From the NCBI GenBank assembly GCA_027001895.1, contig JALTLP010000014.1:3101-8204 (forward strand): DNA of 5,104 bases, written 5' to 3'. This document shows, in pieces, positions 1 to 4,468 of the stretch (position 1 is its first letter; every line of letters starts with the position of its first letter). Source of the stretch: Chromatiales bacterium. Its GTDB lineage: Bacteria; Pseudomonadota; Gammaproteobacteria; UBA6429; Thiohalophilaceae. A program made the position numbers and the translations under genes. Under the pieces are notes generated by a model. The model was not told the origin of the DNA. It did no database searches and worked only from the letters and a program-made list of their open reading frames with translations.

Positions 1-158
1 CGGTTAGCAAATGAAATTACATTGTTTTCCTGTTTTACTTCTACAGCAGGATGAATATCATGCTCTAAAGTACCTTTTGAACCTTTTACGCTAATATGCT
101 GATCGTTTATAGAAACATCAACACCTGCAGGTATTTCAACTGGAGTTAATCTGGCCAT
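1..158 (-). CDS. rplF: 50S ribosomal protein L6 (uL6), N-terminal part only
   Basis: This is the first 52 codons of L6, cut by the left edge of the window. L6 sits at the base of the L7/L12 stalk in the 50S subunit, binds the sarcin-ricin region of 23S rRNA and supports elongation-factor binding. The translation starts MARLTPVEIPAGVDV and continues with VKGSKGTLEHD and AVEVKQENN, which match the first beta-sheet domain of the family (E. coli: VPAGVDV, IKGKNGELTR, AVEVKHADN). The full protein is normally about 176-178 residues. The ATG at 158 is preceded by TAAGG (169-173) with 10 nt spacing. The gene follows rpsH after 28 nt, the standard spc order. Odd points: the usual SRxAKxP start is replaced by MARLTP, two residues shorter than E. 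coli, and the leader resembles that of rplE. Early codons include AGA and ATA, unlike the CGT-rich neighbours. Confidence 0.96.
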   Translation of the reverse strand, partial: MARLTPVEIPAGVDVSINDQHISVKGSKGTLEHDIHPAVEVKQENNVISFAN

Positions 159-168
159 TTGTATTAAA

Positions 169-173
169 CCTTA
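169..173 (-). promoter_or_regulatory. Ribosome binding site of rplF
   Basis: TAAGG lies 10 nt upstream of the rplF ATG. It is a moderate match to the anti-Shine-Dalgarno sequence with slightly long spacing. The surrounding bases (147-174) closely resemble the rplE start region, so this site is noted separately. Confidence 0.7.
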
Positions 174-186
174 CGTTTGTGCGTAC

Positions 187-579
187 TTACTGTACTGTAC
201 AGAGTACTTCGCCGCCGTGCCCAGCTTTACGCGCAGCACGGTCAGACATTAAACCTTGTGAAGTAGAAATAATCGCTATTCCTAAACCACCCATAACTTT
301 TGGTAAGTCATCGTTACCTTTATAGATACGAAGACCAGGACGACTTACACGTTTGATTTTTTCAATAACCGGCTTGCCATCAAAATATTTCAGAACAATT
401 GTCAGGTTTATCTTGCCGTCATCTTCAGTAACTGAGAAATCACTAATAAAACCTTCGTCTTTCAAAACCTGGGCGATGGCCTGTTTTTGTTTTGACGAAC
501 GCATTGATACATCAACTTTTGACGCATGTAATCCGTTACGGATACGCGTTAACAAGTCAGCGATTGGGTCAGTCATCAT
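187..579 (-). CDS. rpsH: 30S ribosomal protein S8 (uS8)
   Basis: S8 binds helix 21 in the central domain of 16S rRNA and is an early assembly protein of the 30S platform. In E. coli it also represses the spc operon by binding its mRNA near the rplE start. At 130 residues it has the same length as the E. coli protein. The N-terminal DPIADLLTRIRNG (residues 4-16), the mid-protein LKYFDGKP and SRPGLRIYK, and the C-terminal RNA-binding stretch STSQGLMSDRAAR (105-117) followed by GGEVLC are all family hallmarks. The stop is TAA. Two ATG codons stand in tandem at 579 and 576. AGGAG at 589-593 is 9 nt from the first and 12 nt from the second, so I chose 579, but either may be used. The gene lies 39 nt after rpsN and 28 nt before rplF. 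Confidence 0.98.
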   Translation of the reverse strand: MMTDPIADLLTRIRNGLHASKVDVSMRSSKQKQAIAQVLKDEGFISDFSVTEDDGKINLTIVLKYFDGKPVIEKIKRVSRPGLRIYKGNDDLPKVMGGLGIAIISTSQGLMSDRAARKAGHGGEVLCTVQ

Positions 580-588
580 AATTCTGTT

Positions 589-593
589 CTCCT
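589..593 (-). promoter_or_regulatory. Ribosome binding site of rpsH
   Basis: AGGAG stands 9 nt before the ATG at 579 and 12 nt before the tandem ATG at 576, which favours the upstream start. The 10-nt block TAGGAGAACA (585-594) recurs exactly in front of rplP (3117-3126). Confidence 0.85.
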
Positions 594-618
594 AAATTCT
601 TAACCTGGCAGCCGCAGC

Positions 619-924
619 TTACCAACTTGCCTTGTGTAAACCAGGCACATCACCACGCATAGCAGCTTCACGTAACTTGTTACGGCACAGTCCAAACTTA
701 CGATATACCGCATGTGGACGACCTGTAATTTTGCAGCGACGCTGAACACGAACCGGGTTCGAGTTACGAGGTAATTTTTGTAATGCTTTTTGCGCTTCCA
801 TACGTTCTTCAAATGGAACCGTCATATCCTTAATAGTTGCTTTTAACGCAGCACGTTTTTCTGCATATTTTGCAACTGTCTTGATACGCTTCTTTTCACG
901 CTCAACCATGCATACCTTAGCCAT
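619..924 (-). CDS. rpsN: 30S ribosomal protein S14 (uS14), long form without a full zinc ribbon
   Basis: S14 binds 16S rRNA in the 30S head next to S3 and S10 and is a late assembly protein. The product is 101 residues, exactly the length of the E. coli C-minus form, rather than the roughly 61-residue zinc-binding form. TGRPHAVYRKFGL (67-79), REAAMRGDVPGL (85-96) and the terminal KASW are diagnostic. Of the four Cys positions of the zinc form, the first (C64) and third (C80) are still Cys. The second and fourth are T67 and K83, so a normal zinc site cannot form. A further Cys is at residue 5. The ATG lies inside the end of rplE (8-nt overlap). AGGAG at 931-935, 6 nt upstream, is inside the rplE coding sequence, so translation is probably coupled to L5. 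The stop is TAA. Confidence 0.98.
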   Translation of the reverse strand: MAKVCMVEREKKRIKTVAKYAEKRAALKATIKDMTVPFEERMEAQKALQKLPRNSNPVRVQRRCKITGRPHAVYRKFGLCRNKLREAAMRGDVPGLHKASW

Positions 925-1477
925 TTTTATCTCCTGCTCCGCCTTTTAACGGGAAGTTAAAGGCTGCTAATAAAGCACGGCCTTCTTCGTCTGTTTTAGC
1001 TGTTGTTGTAAATGTAATATCCATACCACGTAAGGCATCGATTTTATCGTATTCAATTTCAGGGAAAATAATCTGTTCCTGAACACCCATGCTGTAGTTA
1101 CCACGACCGTCAAATGATTTTGGATTTAAGCCACGGAAGTCACGAATCCGTGGGATAGCAATACTAACCAGGCGATCCAGAAATTCGTACATACGATCAC
1201 TGCGTAAAGTTACTTTACAACCAATAGGCCAGCCTTCACGAACCTTAAAACCAGCAACTGACTTACGCGCCTTATTCACCACAGGTTTCTGACCTGCAAT
1301 TTTGGTCATATCACTTACCGCGTTTTCCATCACTTTCTTGTCATTAAGTGCTTCACCCACACCCATGTTAAGCGTAATTTTGGTAATACGTGGTACTTCC
1401 ATAACACTTTTATAACCAAACTGTTCTTTCAGCTGGCCAACAATCGTGTCTTTATATAGTGTTTCTAATCTTGCCAT
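917..1477 (-). CDS. rplE: 50S ribosomal protein L5 (uL5)
   Basis: L5 binds 5S rRNA together with L18 and L25, anchors it to the central protuberance of the 50S subunit, and touches the P-site tRNA and S13. Diagnostic stretches are KITLNMGVGEA, GQKPVVNKARKSVAGFKVREG, PIGCKVTLR, IPRIRDFRGLNPKSFDGRGNYSMG, EQIIFPEIEYDK and TTTAKTDEEGRALLAAFNFP, all in family order. The product is 186 residues against 179 in E. coli. The surplus is a short tail, GGAGDKNG after FPLK, that runs over the ribosome binding site and start codon of rpsN (8-nt overlap ATGGCTAA). The ATG at 1477 has TAAGG (1486-1490) 8 nt upstream and follows rplX after 19 nt. In E. coli the S8 repressor site of the spc mRNA lies around this start. 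I could not identify an equivalent structure by eye. Confidence 0.98.
   Translation of the reverse strand: MARLETLYKDTIVGQLKEQFGYKSVMEVPRITKITLNMGVGEALNDKKVMENAVSDMTKIAGQKPVVNKARKSVAGFKVREGWPIGCKVTLRSDRMYEFLDRLVSIAIPRIRDFRGLNPKSFDGRGNYSMGVQEQIIFPEIEYDKIDALRGMDITFTTTAKTDEEGRALLAAFNFPLKGGAGDKNG
931..935 (-). promoter_or_regulatory. Ribosome binding site of rpsN, inside rplE
   Basis: AGGAG is 6 nt before the rpsN ATG and is read by rplE ribosomes as part of the Gly-Ala-Gly-Asp codons of the L5 tail. The placement suggests that ribosomes finishing L5 feed rpsN directly. Confidence 0.85.
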
Positions 1478-1485
1478 TGTAATAA

Positions 1486-1490
1486 CCTTA
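1486..1490 (-). promoter_or_regulatory. Ribosome binding site of rplE
   Basis: TAAGG stands 8 nt before the ATG. The block GTAAGGTTATTACA directly upstream is close to the rplF leader, and its core AAGGTTATTA is identical in the rplV leader. Confidence 0.75.
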
Positions 1491-1496
1491 CCGTGC

Positions 1497-1817
1497 TTAT
1501 ACGTCTACGACTTCGCCGTTCGATTTAAAGTAACGAACTTTACGGCCATCTTCTAAAATTTTAAAACCAATGCGGTCGGCCTTACCCGTTGCTTCGTTAA
1601 AAATTGCAACGTTAGATGCCTCTAATGGCATTTCAACTTCAACAATACCACCCGGTGCACCTGAAGCCGGATTTGGCTTCTGATGTTTTTTGGCAACGTT
1701 GATATTTTCAACAACCACCTTGTTTTCATCCACGATAACGCGGGTCACTGTGCCACGCTTACCTTTATCTTTTCCGGCTAGAACGATAACGTCATCACCT
1801 TTACGAATTTTATTCAT
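1497..1817 (-). CDS. rplX: 50S ribosomal protein L24 (uL24)
   Basis: L24 starts assembly of the 50S subunit by binding the 5' domain of 23S rRNA and ends up near the peptide tunnel exit. The product is 106 residues, two more than in E. coli. The KOW motif is in the first part (DDVIVLAGKDKGKRGTVTRV, about residues 8-27). It is followed by VEN-IN-VAKKHQKPNP, APGGIVEVE, SNVAIFNEATGKADRIGFK and KVRYFKSNGE, which align throughout with the family. The ATG at 1817 has GGGAG (1826-1830) 8 nt upstream. The gene sits 21 nt after rplN and 19 nt before rplE, as in the spc operon. The stop is TAA. Nothing unusual apart from the slightly different C-terminal EVVDV. Confidence 0.98.
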   Translation of the reverse strand: MNKIRKGDDVIVLAGKDKGKRGTVTRVIVDENKVVVENINVAKKHQKPNPASGAPGGIVEVEMPLEASNVAIFNEATGKADRIGFKILEDGRKVRYFKSNGEVVDV

Positions 1818-1838
1818 AATGAGAACTCCCAGCCTTAT

Positions 1839-2207
1839 CTACAGAACTTCTGGTGCTAATGAAATAATTTTCATGAATTTTTCATTACGTAATTCACGAG
1901 TTACCGGCCCAAAGATACGAGTACCAATAGGCTGCAAGCTTGCGTTAAGTAAAACCGCAGCGTTGCTGTCAAAACGGATAACAGAACCATCTGGACGACG
2001 AACACCTTTACGTGTACGTACGACAACCGCATTATGCACATCACCTTTTTTCACTTTACCGCGAGGAATGGCTTCCTTGATGCTCACTTTAATAATGTCA
2101 CCAACACCGGCATAACGGCGTTTCGAACCGCCCAATACTTTTATACATTGAACACGACGAGCACCACTGTTATCGGCGACCTGTAGCTGTGTTTGCATCT
2201 GAATCAT
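1839..2207 (-). CDS. rplN: 50S ribosomal protein L14 (uL14)
   Basis: L14 lies on the 50S interface, forms bridges to 16S rRNA with L19 and is the docking site of the silencing factor RsfS. The product is 122 residues (E. coli 123) and is highly conserved. Visible blocks are QVADNSGARRVQCIKVLGGS (9-28), RRYAGVGDIIKVSIKEAIPRGKVKKGDV, GVRRPDGSVIRFDSNA and QPIGTRIFGPVTRELR, ending in KIISLAPEVL. One residue is missing relative to E. coli in the variable loop before QPIGTR. GGAG (2214-2217) lies 6 nt before the ATG. The stop is TAG, the only one in the window. In E. coli this is the first gene of the spc operon with its own promoter. Here only 36 nt separate it from rpsQ, so it is probably transcribed with the S10 genes. 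Confidence 0.99.
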   Translation of the reverse strand: MIQMQTQLQVADNSGARRVQCIKVLGGSKRRYAGVGDIIKVSIKEAIPRGKVKKGDVHNAVVVRTRKGVRRPDGSVIRFDSNAAVLLNASLQPIGTRIFGPVTRELRNEKFMKIISLAPEVL

Positions 2208-2237
2208 GGTTTACTCCGATTCTAAAATTTAATTAAC

Positions 2238-2261
2238 CGTGCCTTAAGCAGTTACGGCACG
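2238..2261 (-). other. Hairpin spanning the rpsQ stop codon at the S10/spc junction
   Basis: On the transcript the arms CGTGCC and GGCACG pair perfectly (6 bp). Inside them a G-A mismatch is followed by three more pairs, TAA with TTA, closing a CTGC tetraloop. The stop codon TAA of rpsQ (2244-2246) is in the 3' half of the stem. The next run of four T residues comes only about 11 nt after the stem, so it does not look like a normal intrinsic terminator. It might act as a weak attenuator, an RNase processing or stabilising element, or be chance. Confidence 0.45.
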
Positions 2262-2504
2262 AGTTACGATTTTTTCAAGTGTCCATGTCTTTGACTTGGA
2301 CAATGGGCGACATTGTGAAACTTCAACTGTATCACCCATGTTACATTCGTTATTTTCATCATGCGCATGCACTTTGTTGGAACGCTTGATATATTTACCG
2401 TAAACAGGGTGTTTTACTGATTTTTCAACCAGAACAGTAATGGTTTTATCCATCTTGTTACTTGTTACAACACCTGTAACCGTTCGTTTCACATCTTCAC
2501 TCAT
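2244..2504 (-). CDS. rpsQ: 30S ribosomal protein S17 (uS17)
   Basis: S17 is a primary binder of the 5' domain of 16S rRNA (around helices 7 and 11) and has an OB fold. The product is 86 residues (E. coli 84). TGVVTSNKMDKTITVLVE, VKHPVYGKYIKRSNKVHAHDENNEC and GDTVEVSQCRPLSKSKTW are family signatures in order. The ATG at 2504 overlaps the rpmC stop as ATGA. The only Shine-Dalgarno-like bases are a weak AGG (2514-2516) inside the rpmC tail, so reinitiation by ribosomes leaving rpmC is likely. The stop is TAA and lies in a hairpin. In E. coli rpsQ is the last gene of the S10 operon. Here rplN follows after 36 nt. Confidence 0.98.
   Translation of the reverse strand: MSEDVKRTVTGVVTSNKMDKTITVLVEKSVKHPVYGKYIKRSNKVHAHDENNECNMGDTVEVSQCRPLSKSKTWTLEKIVTRAVTA
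2501..2504 (-). promoter_or_regulatory. ATGA stop-start overlap, rpmC to rpsQ
   Basis: The rpsQ ATG (2504-2502) and the rpmC TGA stop (2503-2501) share bases. With only a weak AGG nearby, this arrangement points to termination-reinitiation coupling. Confidence 0.85.
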
Positions 2505-2701
2505 GCTGCATTACCTGTTTTCTTTTCATTCAGAATAGTTTTAATTCGGGCAATTGTACGACGTACTTCTTTTAACTGATGAGTACGTGTTAACTGTCCG
2601 GAACCACGCTGCATACGCAGGTTAAACTGCTCACGCAACTTTTCTGTCAGTTCCTTATTTAATTCTGAAGCATCTTTTGCTCTTAAATCATTCGCTTTCA
2701 T
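2501..2701 (-). CDS. rpmC: 50S ribosomal protein L29 (uL29)
   Basis: L29 is a small protein of two antiparallel helices at the peptide exit, next to L23, where it helps form the docking platform for trigger factor and the signal recognition particle. The product is 66 residues (E. coli 63). The starting MKANDLRAKDASELNKEL, then LREQFNLRMQRGSGQL and EVRRTIARIKTILNEK, match the family through both helices. The ATG overlaps the TAA stop of rplP by one base (TAATG), and I see no good Shine-Dalgarno upstream (only GGACGG-like bases). Translation is therefore probably coupled to L16. The stop is TGA, the only one in the window, overlapping the rpsQ start. The short C-terminal KTGNAA is variable in the family. 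Confidence 0.97.
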   Translation of the reverse strand: MKANDLRAKDASELNKELTEKLREQFNLRMQRGSGQLTRTHQLKEVRRTIARIKTILNEKKTGNAA

Positions 2702-2703
2702 TA
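2699..2703 (-). promoter_or_regulatory. TAATG stop-start overlap, rplP to rpmC
   Basis: The TAA stop of rplP (2703-2701) and the ATG of rpmC (2701-2699) share one base. With no clear ribosome binding site, this is a typical reinitiation junction. Confidence 0.85.
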
Positions 2704-3114
2704 CAATACCGTCCGCGTAACAAATGTTGTTCCAAGTGGTAATTTGGCTGCTGCCAGACGGAATGCTTCACGAGCGATTTCTTCGCTGACGCCTTCCATC
2801 TCGTATAACATACGACCAGGCTGAATCTGCGCAACCCAGTATTCAACGTTACCTTTACCTTTACCCTGACGTACTTCCAGTGGCTTTTTGGAAATAGGCT
2901 TGTCCGGAAAAATACGAATCCAGATTTTGCCGCCACGTTTAATGTAACGTGTCATAGCACGACGTGCTGCTTCAATCTGACGGGCAGTGATACGACCACG
3001 CTCAGTTGACTTTAAACCAAACTCACCAAAGCTTACTTTACTGCCTCGTTGAGCAAGTCCACGGTTACGACCTTTTTGTTGCTTTCGAAATTTTGTACGT
3101 TTCGGCTGCAGCAT
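2701..3114 (-). CDS. rplP: 50S ribosomal protein L16 (uL16)
   Basis: L16 is a late-assembling 50S protein that lies between the A site and the central protuberance and helps place A-site tRNA. The product is 137 residues (E. coli 136, with one inserted residue at LAQRGSKVSFG). MLQPKRTKFRKQQKGRNRG, RITARQIEAARRAMTRYIKRGGKIWIRIFPDKPI, VRQGKGKGNVEYWVAQIQPGRMLYEM and AREAFRLAAAKLPLGTTFV cover the whole family profile. R82 aligns with E. coli Arg81, the residue hydroxylated by the oxygenase RoxA/YcfD. Whether this organism modifies it cannot be seen here. The ATG at 3114 has AGGAG (3121-3125) 6 nt upstream. The gene follows rpsC after 23 nt and its TAA overlaps the rpmC start. Confidence 0.99.
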   Translation of the reverse strand: MLQPKRTKFRKQQKGRNRGLAQRGSKVSFGEFGLKSTERGRITARQIEAARRAMTRYIKRGGKIWIRIFPDKPISKKPLEVRQGKGKGNVEYWVAQIQPGRMLYEMEGVSEEIAREAFRLAAAKLPLGTTFVTRTVL

Positions 3115-3120
3115 GATGTT

Positions 3121-3125
3121 CTCCT
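3121..3125 (-). promoter_or_regulatory. Ribosome binding site of rplP
   Basis: AGGAG lies 6 nt before the ATG and is one of the strongest sites in the window. It also has to serve the coupled genes rpmC and rpsQ, whose own sites are weak or absent. Confidence 0.85.
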
Positions 3126-3137
3126 ACAATATCCTGT

Positions 3138-3821
3138 TTACTTCGCTGCTGCTTTCGCAGGTTCTGCTTCAGTATTAGCCTGTTCTTGAGCGCCAATTAC
3201 TTCGCCTTTAAAGATCCAGACTTTTACGCCAATGATCCCATAAGTTGTTAAAGCAGAAGCAACGCCATAATCTATATCTGCACGTAATGTATGCAGTGGT
3301 ACACGGCCTTCGCGGTACCATTCACTACGTGCAATTTCAGCACCGTTTAAACGGCCACCGACATTAATTTTTACACCCTGTGCGCCAAGACGCATTGTAT
3401 TGCTGACCGCACGTTTCATTGCACGACGGAACATAATTCGACGTTCCAGCTGTGAAGCAATACCTTCTGCAACCAGTGTTGCATCGAGTTCAGGCTTACG
3501 AATTTCTTCGATATTAATGTGTACTTTTGGTAAAGCCATTATCTTGGTTACGTCATTACGTAAACGTTCAATGTCTTCGCCTTTTTTACCAATAACCAGT
3601 CCAGGTCGTGCAGTATGAATCGTAATATTTGCACTTCCGTGAGTACGTTCAATCTGAATGCGGCTTACAGAAGCAGACTTCAGTTTGTCTTTTAAGAAAG
3701 CACGTGCTTTTAAATCCTGGTTTAAATACTCAGGATAGTCTTTCGAGTTGGCATACCATTTGGAGGTATAGTCCTTGACTATGCCTAAGCGGATACCCGT
3801 TGGATGTACTTTTTGCCCCAT
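3138..3821 (-). CDS. rpsC: 30S ribosomal protein S3 (uS3)
   Basis: S3 lies on the solvent side of the 30S head at the mRNA entry channel and, with S4 and S5, contributes to mRNA helicase activity. The product is 227 residues (E. coli 233). It begins MGQKVHPTGIRLGI. A type II KH domain follows with its GxxG loop at residues 78-81 (GKKG in ARPGLVIGKKGEDI). The C-terminal domain has RRIMFRRAMKRA, GGRLNGAEIARSEWYREGRVPLHTLRADIDYG and GVKVWIFKGE. R132, R133 and K136 align with the E. coli mRNA-contacting R131, R132 and K135. The tail (AEPAKAAAK) is short, low-complexity and less basic than in E. coli, which is normal variation. The ATG at 3821 has GAGAG (3828-3832) 6 nt upstream, and the gap after rplV is 11 nt. 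The stop is TAA. Confidence 0.99.
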   Translation of the reverse strand: MGQKVHPTGIRLGIVKDYTSKWYANSKDYPEYLNQDLKARAFLKDKLKSASVSRIQIERTHGSANITIHTARPGLVIGKKGEDIERLRNDVTKIMALPKVHINIEEIRKPELDATLVAEGIASQLERRIMFRRAMKRAVSNTMRLGAQGVKINVGGRLNGAEIARSEWYREGRVPLHTLRADIDYGVASALTTYGIIGVKVWIFKGEVIGAQEQANTEAEPAKAAAK

Positions 3822-3832
3822 CGTCTACTCTC

Positions 3833-4165
3833 TTATTTATCTGAAACCATCACAGTAATGTGACTTGAACGTTTTAAAATATGGTATGCAGCGCCTTTAG
3901 CACGTGCTTGCCAGCGTTTCATTGTTGGACCTTCATCTACAAAAATACGGCTGACTTTCAATTCATCAATATCCGCACCTTCGTTATGCTCGGCATTGGC
4001 AATCGCAGATTCCAGTACCTTTTTAACCAGGGCAGCGGCTTTCTTGGTGCTGAAAGTTAACAGTTGTAATGCATTTTCAACTGGCACACCACGCACCTGA
4101 TCTGCAACGAGTCTTGCTTTCTGGGCAGAGATTCGGGCATTTTTTAATTTAGCAGTTGCTTCCAT
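3833..4165 (-). CDS. rplV: 50S ribosomal protein L22 (uL22)
   Basis: L22 binds all six domains of 23S rRNA and sends a long beta hairpin into the peptide exit tunnel, where mutations can give macrolide resistance. The product is 110 residues, the same as E. coli. RISAQKARLVADQVRG (11-26), KKAAALVKKVLESAIANAEHN, IDELKVSRIFVDEGPTMKRW and LKRSSHITVMVSD align without gaps. The hairpin tip keeps M82-K83-R84, the triplet whose deletion gives erythromycin resistance in E. coli, so there is no sign of that lesion. Residues 85-87 are WQA and residue 92 is Ala where E. coli has Arg. The ATG at 4165 has AAGG (core AGG 4174-4176) 8 nt upstream, overlapping the rpsS stop. The stop is TAA. Confidence 0.99.
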   Translation of the reverse strand: MEATAKLKNARISAQKARLVADQVRGVPVENALQLLTFSTKKAAALVKKVLESAIANAEHNEGADIDELKVSRIFVDEGPTMKRWQARAKGAAYHILKRSSHITVMVSDK

Positions 4166-4176
4166 CTTAATAACCT

Positions 4177-4449
4177 TTACTTAGCTTTCTTATCAGCAGC
4201 ATGACCTTTGTAAGTACGCGTTGGCGCAAACTCACCAAGCTTATGGCCGATCATGTTGTCACTAATCAGTACCGGTACGTGTTGACGACCATTATGTACT
4301 GCAATTGTTAAACCAATCATGTCCGGGATAATCATCGAACGACGTGACCAGGTTTTAATTGGCTTCTTGCTGTTTGTCTCAATCGCATTTTGCACTTTCT
4401 TAACCAGGTGCAAATCTAAAAATGGACCTTTTTTAATCGAACGTGGCAC
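4177..4449 (-). CDS. rpsS: 30S ribosomal protein S19 (uS19)
   Basis: S19 forms a complex with S13 in the 30S head, binds 16S rRNA and reaches toward the A-site tRNA and the L5 bridge. The product is 90 residues (E. coli 92, with two fewer terminal lysines). PRSIKKGPFLDLHLVKKV (2-19), KTWSRRSMIIPDMIGLTIAVHNG, QHVPVLISDNMIGHKLGEFAPTRTY and GHAADKKAK are near-identical to the family. The start codon is GTG at 4449, the only non-ATG start among the genes whose starts are visible. No in-frame ATG fits the family N-terminus, and AGAGG (4459-4463) lies 9 nt upstream. The gap after rplB is 19 nt. The stop is TAA, whose bases run into the rplV ribosome binding site. Confidence 0.98.
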   Translation of the reverse strand: MPRSIKKGPFLDLHLVKKVQNAIETNSKKPIKTWSRRSMIIPDMIGLTIAVHNGRQHVPVLISDNMIGHKLGEFAPTRTYKGHAADKKAK

Positions 4450-4458
4450 GTTAATTAT

Positions 4459-4463
4459 CCTCT
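4459..4463 (-). promoter_or_regulatory. Ribosome binding site that fixes the GTG start of rpsS
   Basis: AGAGG ends 9 nt before GTG at 4449. The protein read from that GTG begins PRSIKKGPF right after the initiator, exactly where the family starts, so this site decides the start. Confidence 0.8.
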
Positions 4464-4468
4464 ATCAA

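Noticed and set aside
353..595. Plus-strand open frame of 80 codons
   Set aside because: It lies antisense inside rpsH, whose protein is an unambiguous S8. The translation resembles no known family, and I saw no ribosome binding site that would support it.
597..625. GC-rich spacer after rpsN with a repeated GCTGC
   Set aside because: The possible pairing is short and interrupted, with no T-run, so it does not look like a terminator between rpsN and rpsH.
600..812. Minus-strand open frame of 70 codons in another phase
   Set aside because: It lies inside rpsN in a shifted frame; S14 explains the sequence fully.
1479..1491. Small stem GTAA/TTAC around the rplE ribosome binding site as a possible S8 operator
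   Set aside because: It has only four base pairs, lacks any recognisable similarity to the 16S helix 21 core, and is not preserved in the similar rplF leader.
1690..2115. Plus-strand open frame of 141 codons
   Set aside because: It is antisense to rplX and rplN and is rich in Ser, Thr, Leu and Arg, as expected from the complement of conserved Lys/Arg-rich genes. It is a shadow.
2218..2226. TAGAAT, a -10-like hexamer before rplN
   Set aside because: It matches five of six consensus bases, but the hexamers about 16-18 nt upstream match the -35 consensus poorly. A start there would leave only a few bases before the ribosome binding site, so I do not call a spc promoter.
2688..2936. Minus-strand open frame of 82 codons in another phase
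   Set aside because: It lies inside rplP in a shifted frame; L16 explains the sequence fully.
3400..3618. Plus-strand open frame of 72 codons
   Set aside because: It is entirely antisense within rpsC, and the composition is that of a complement strand.
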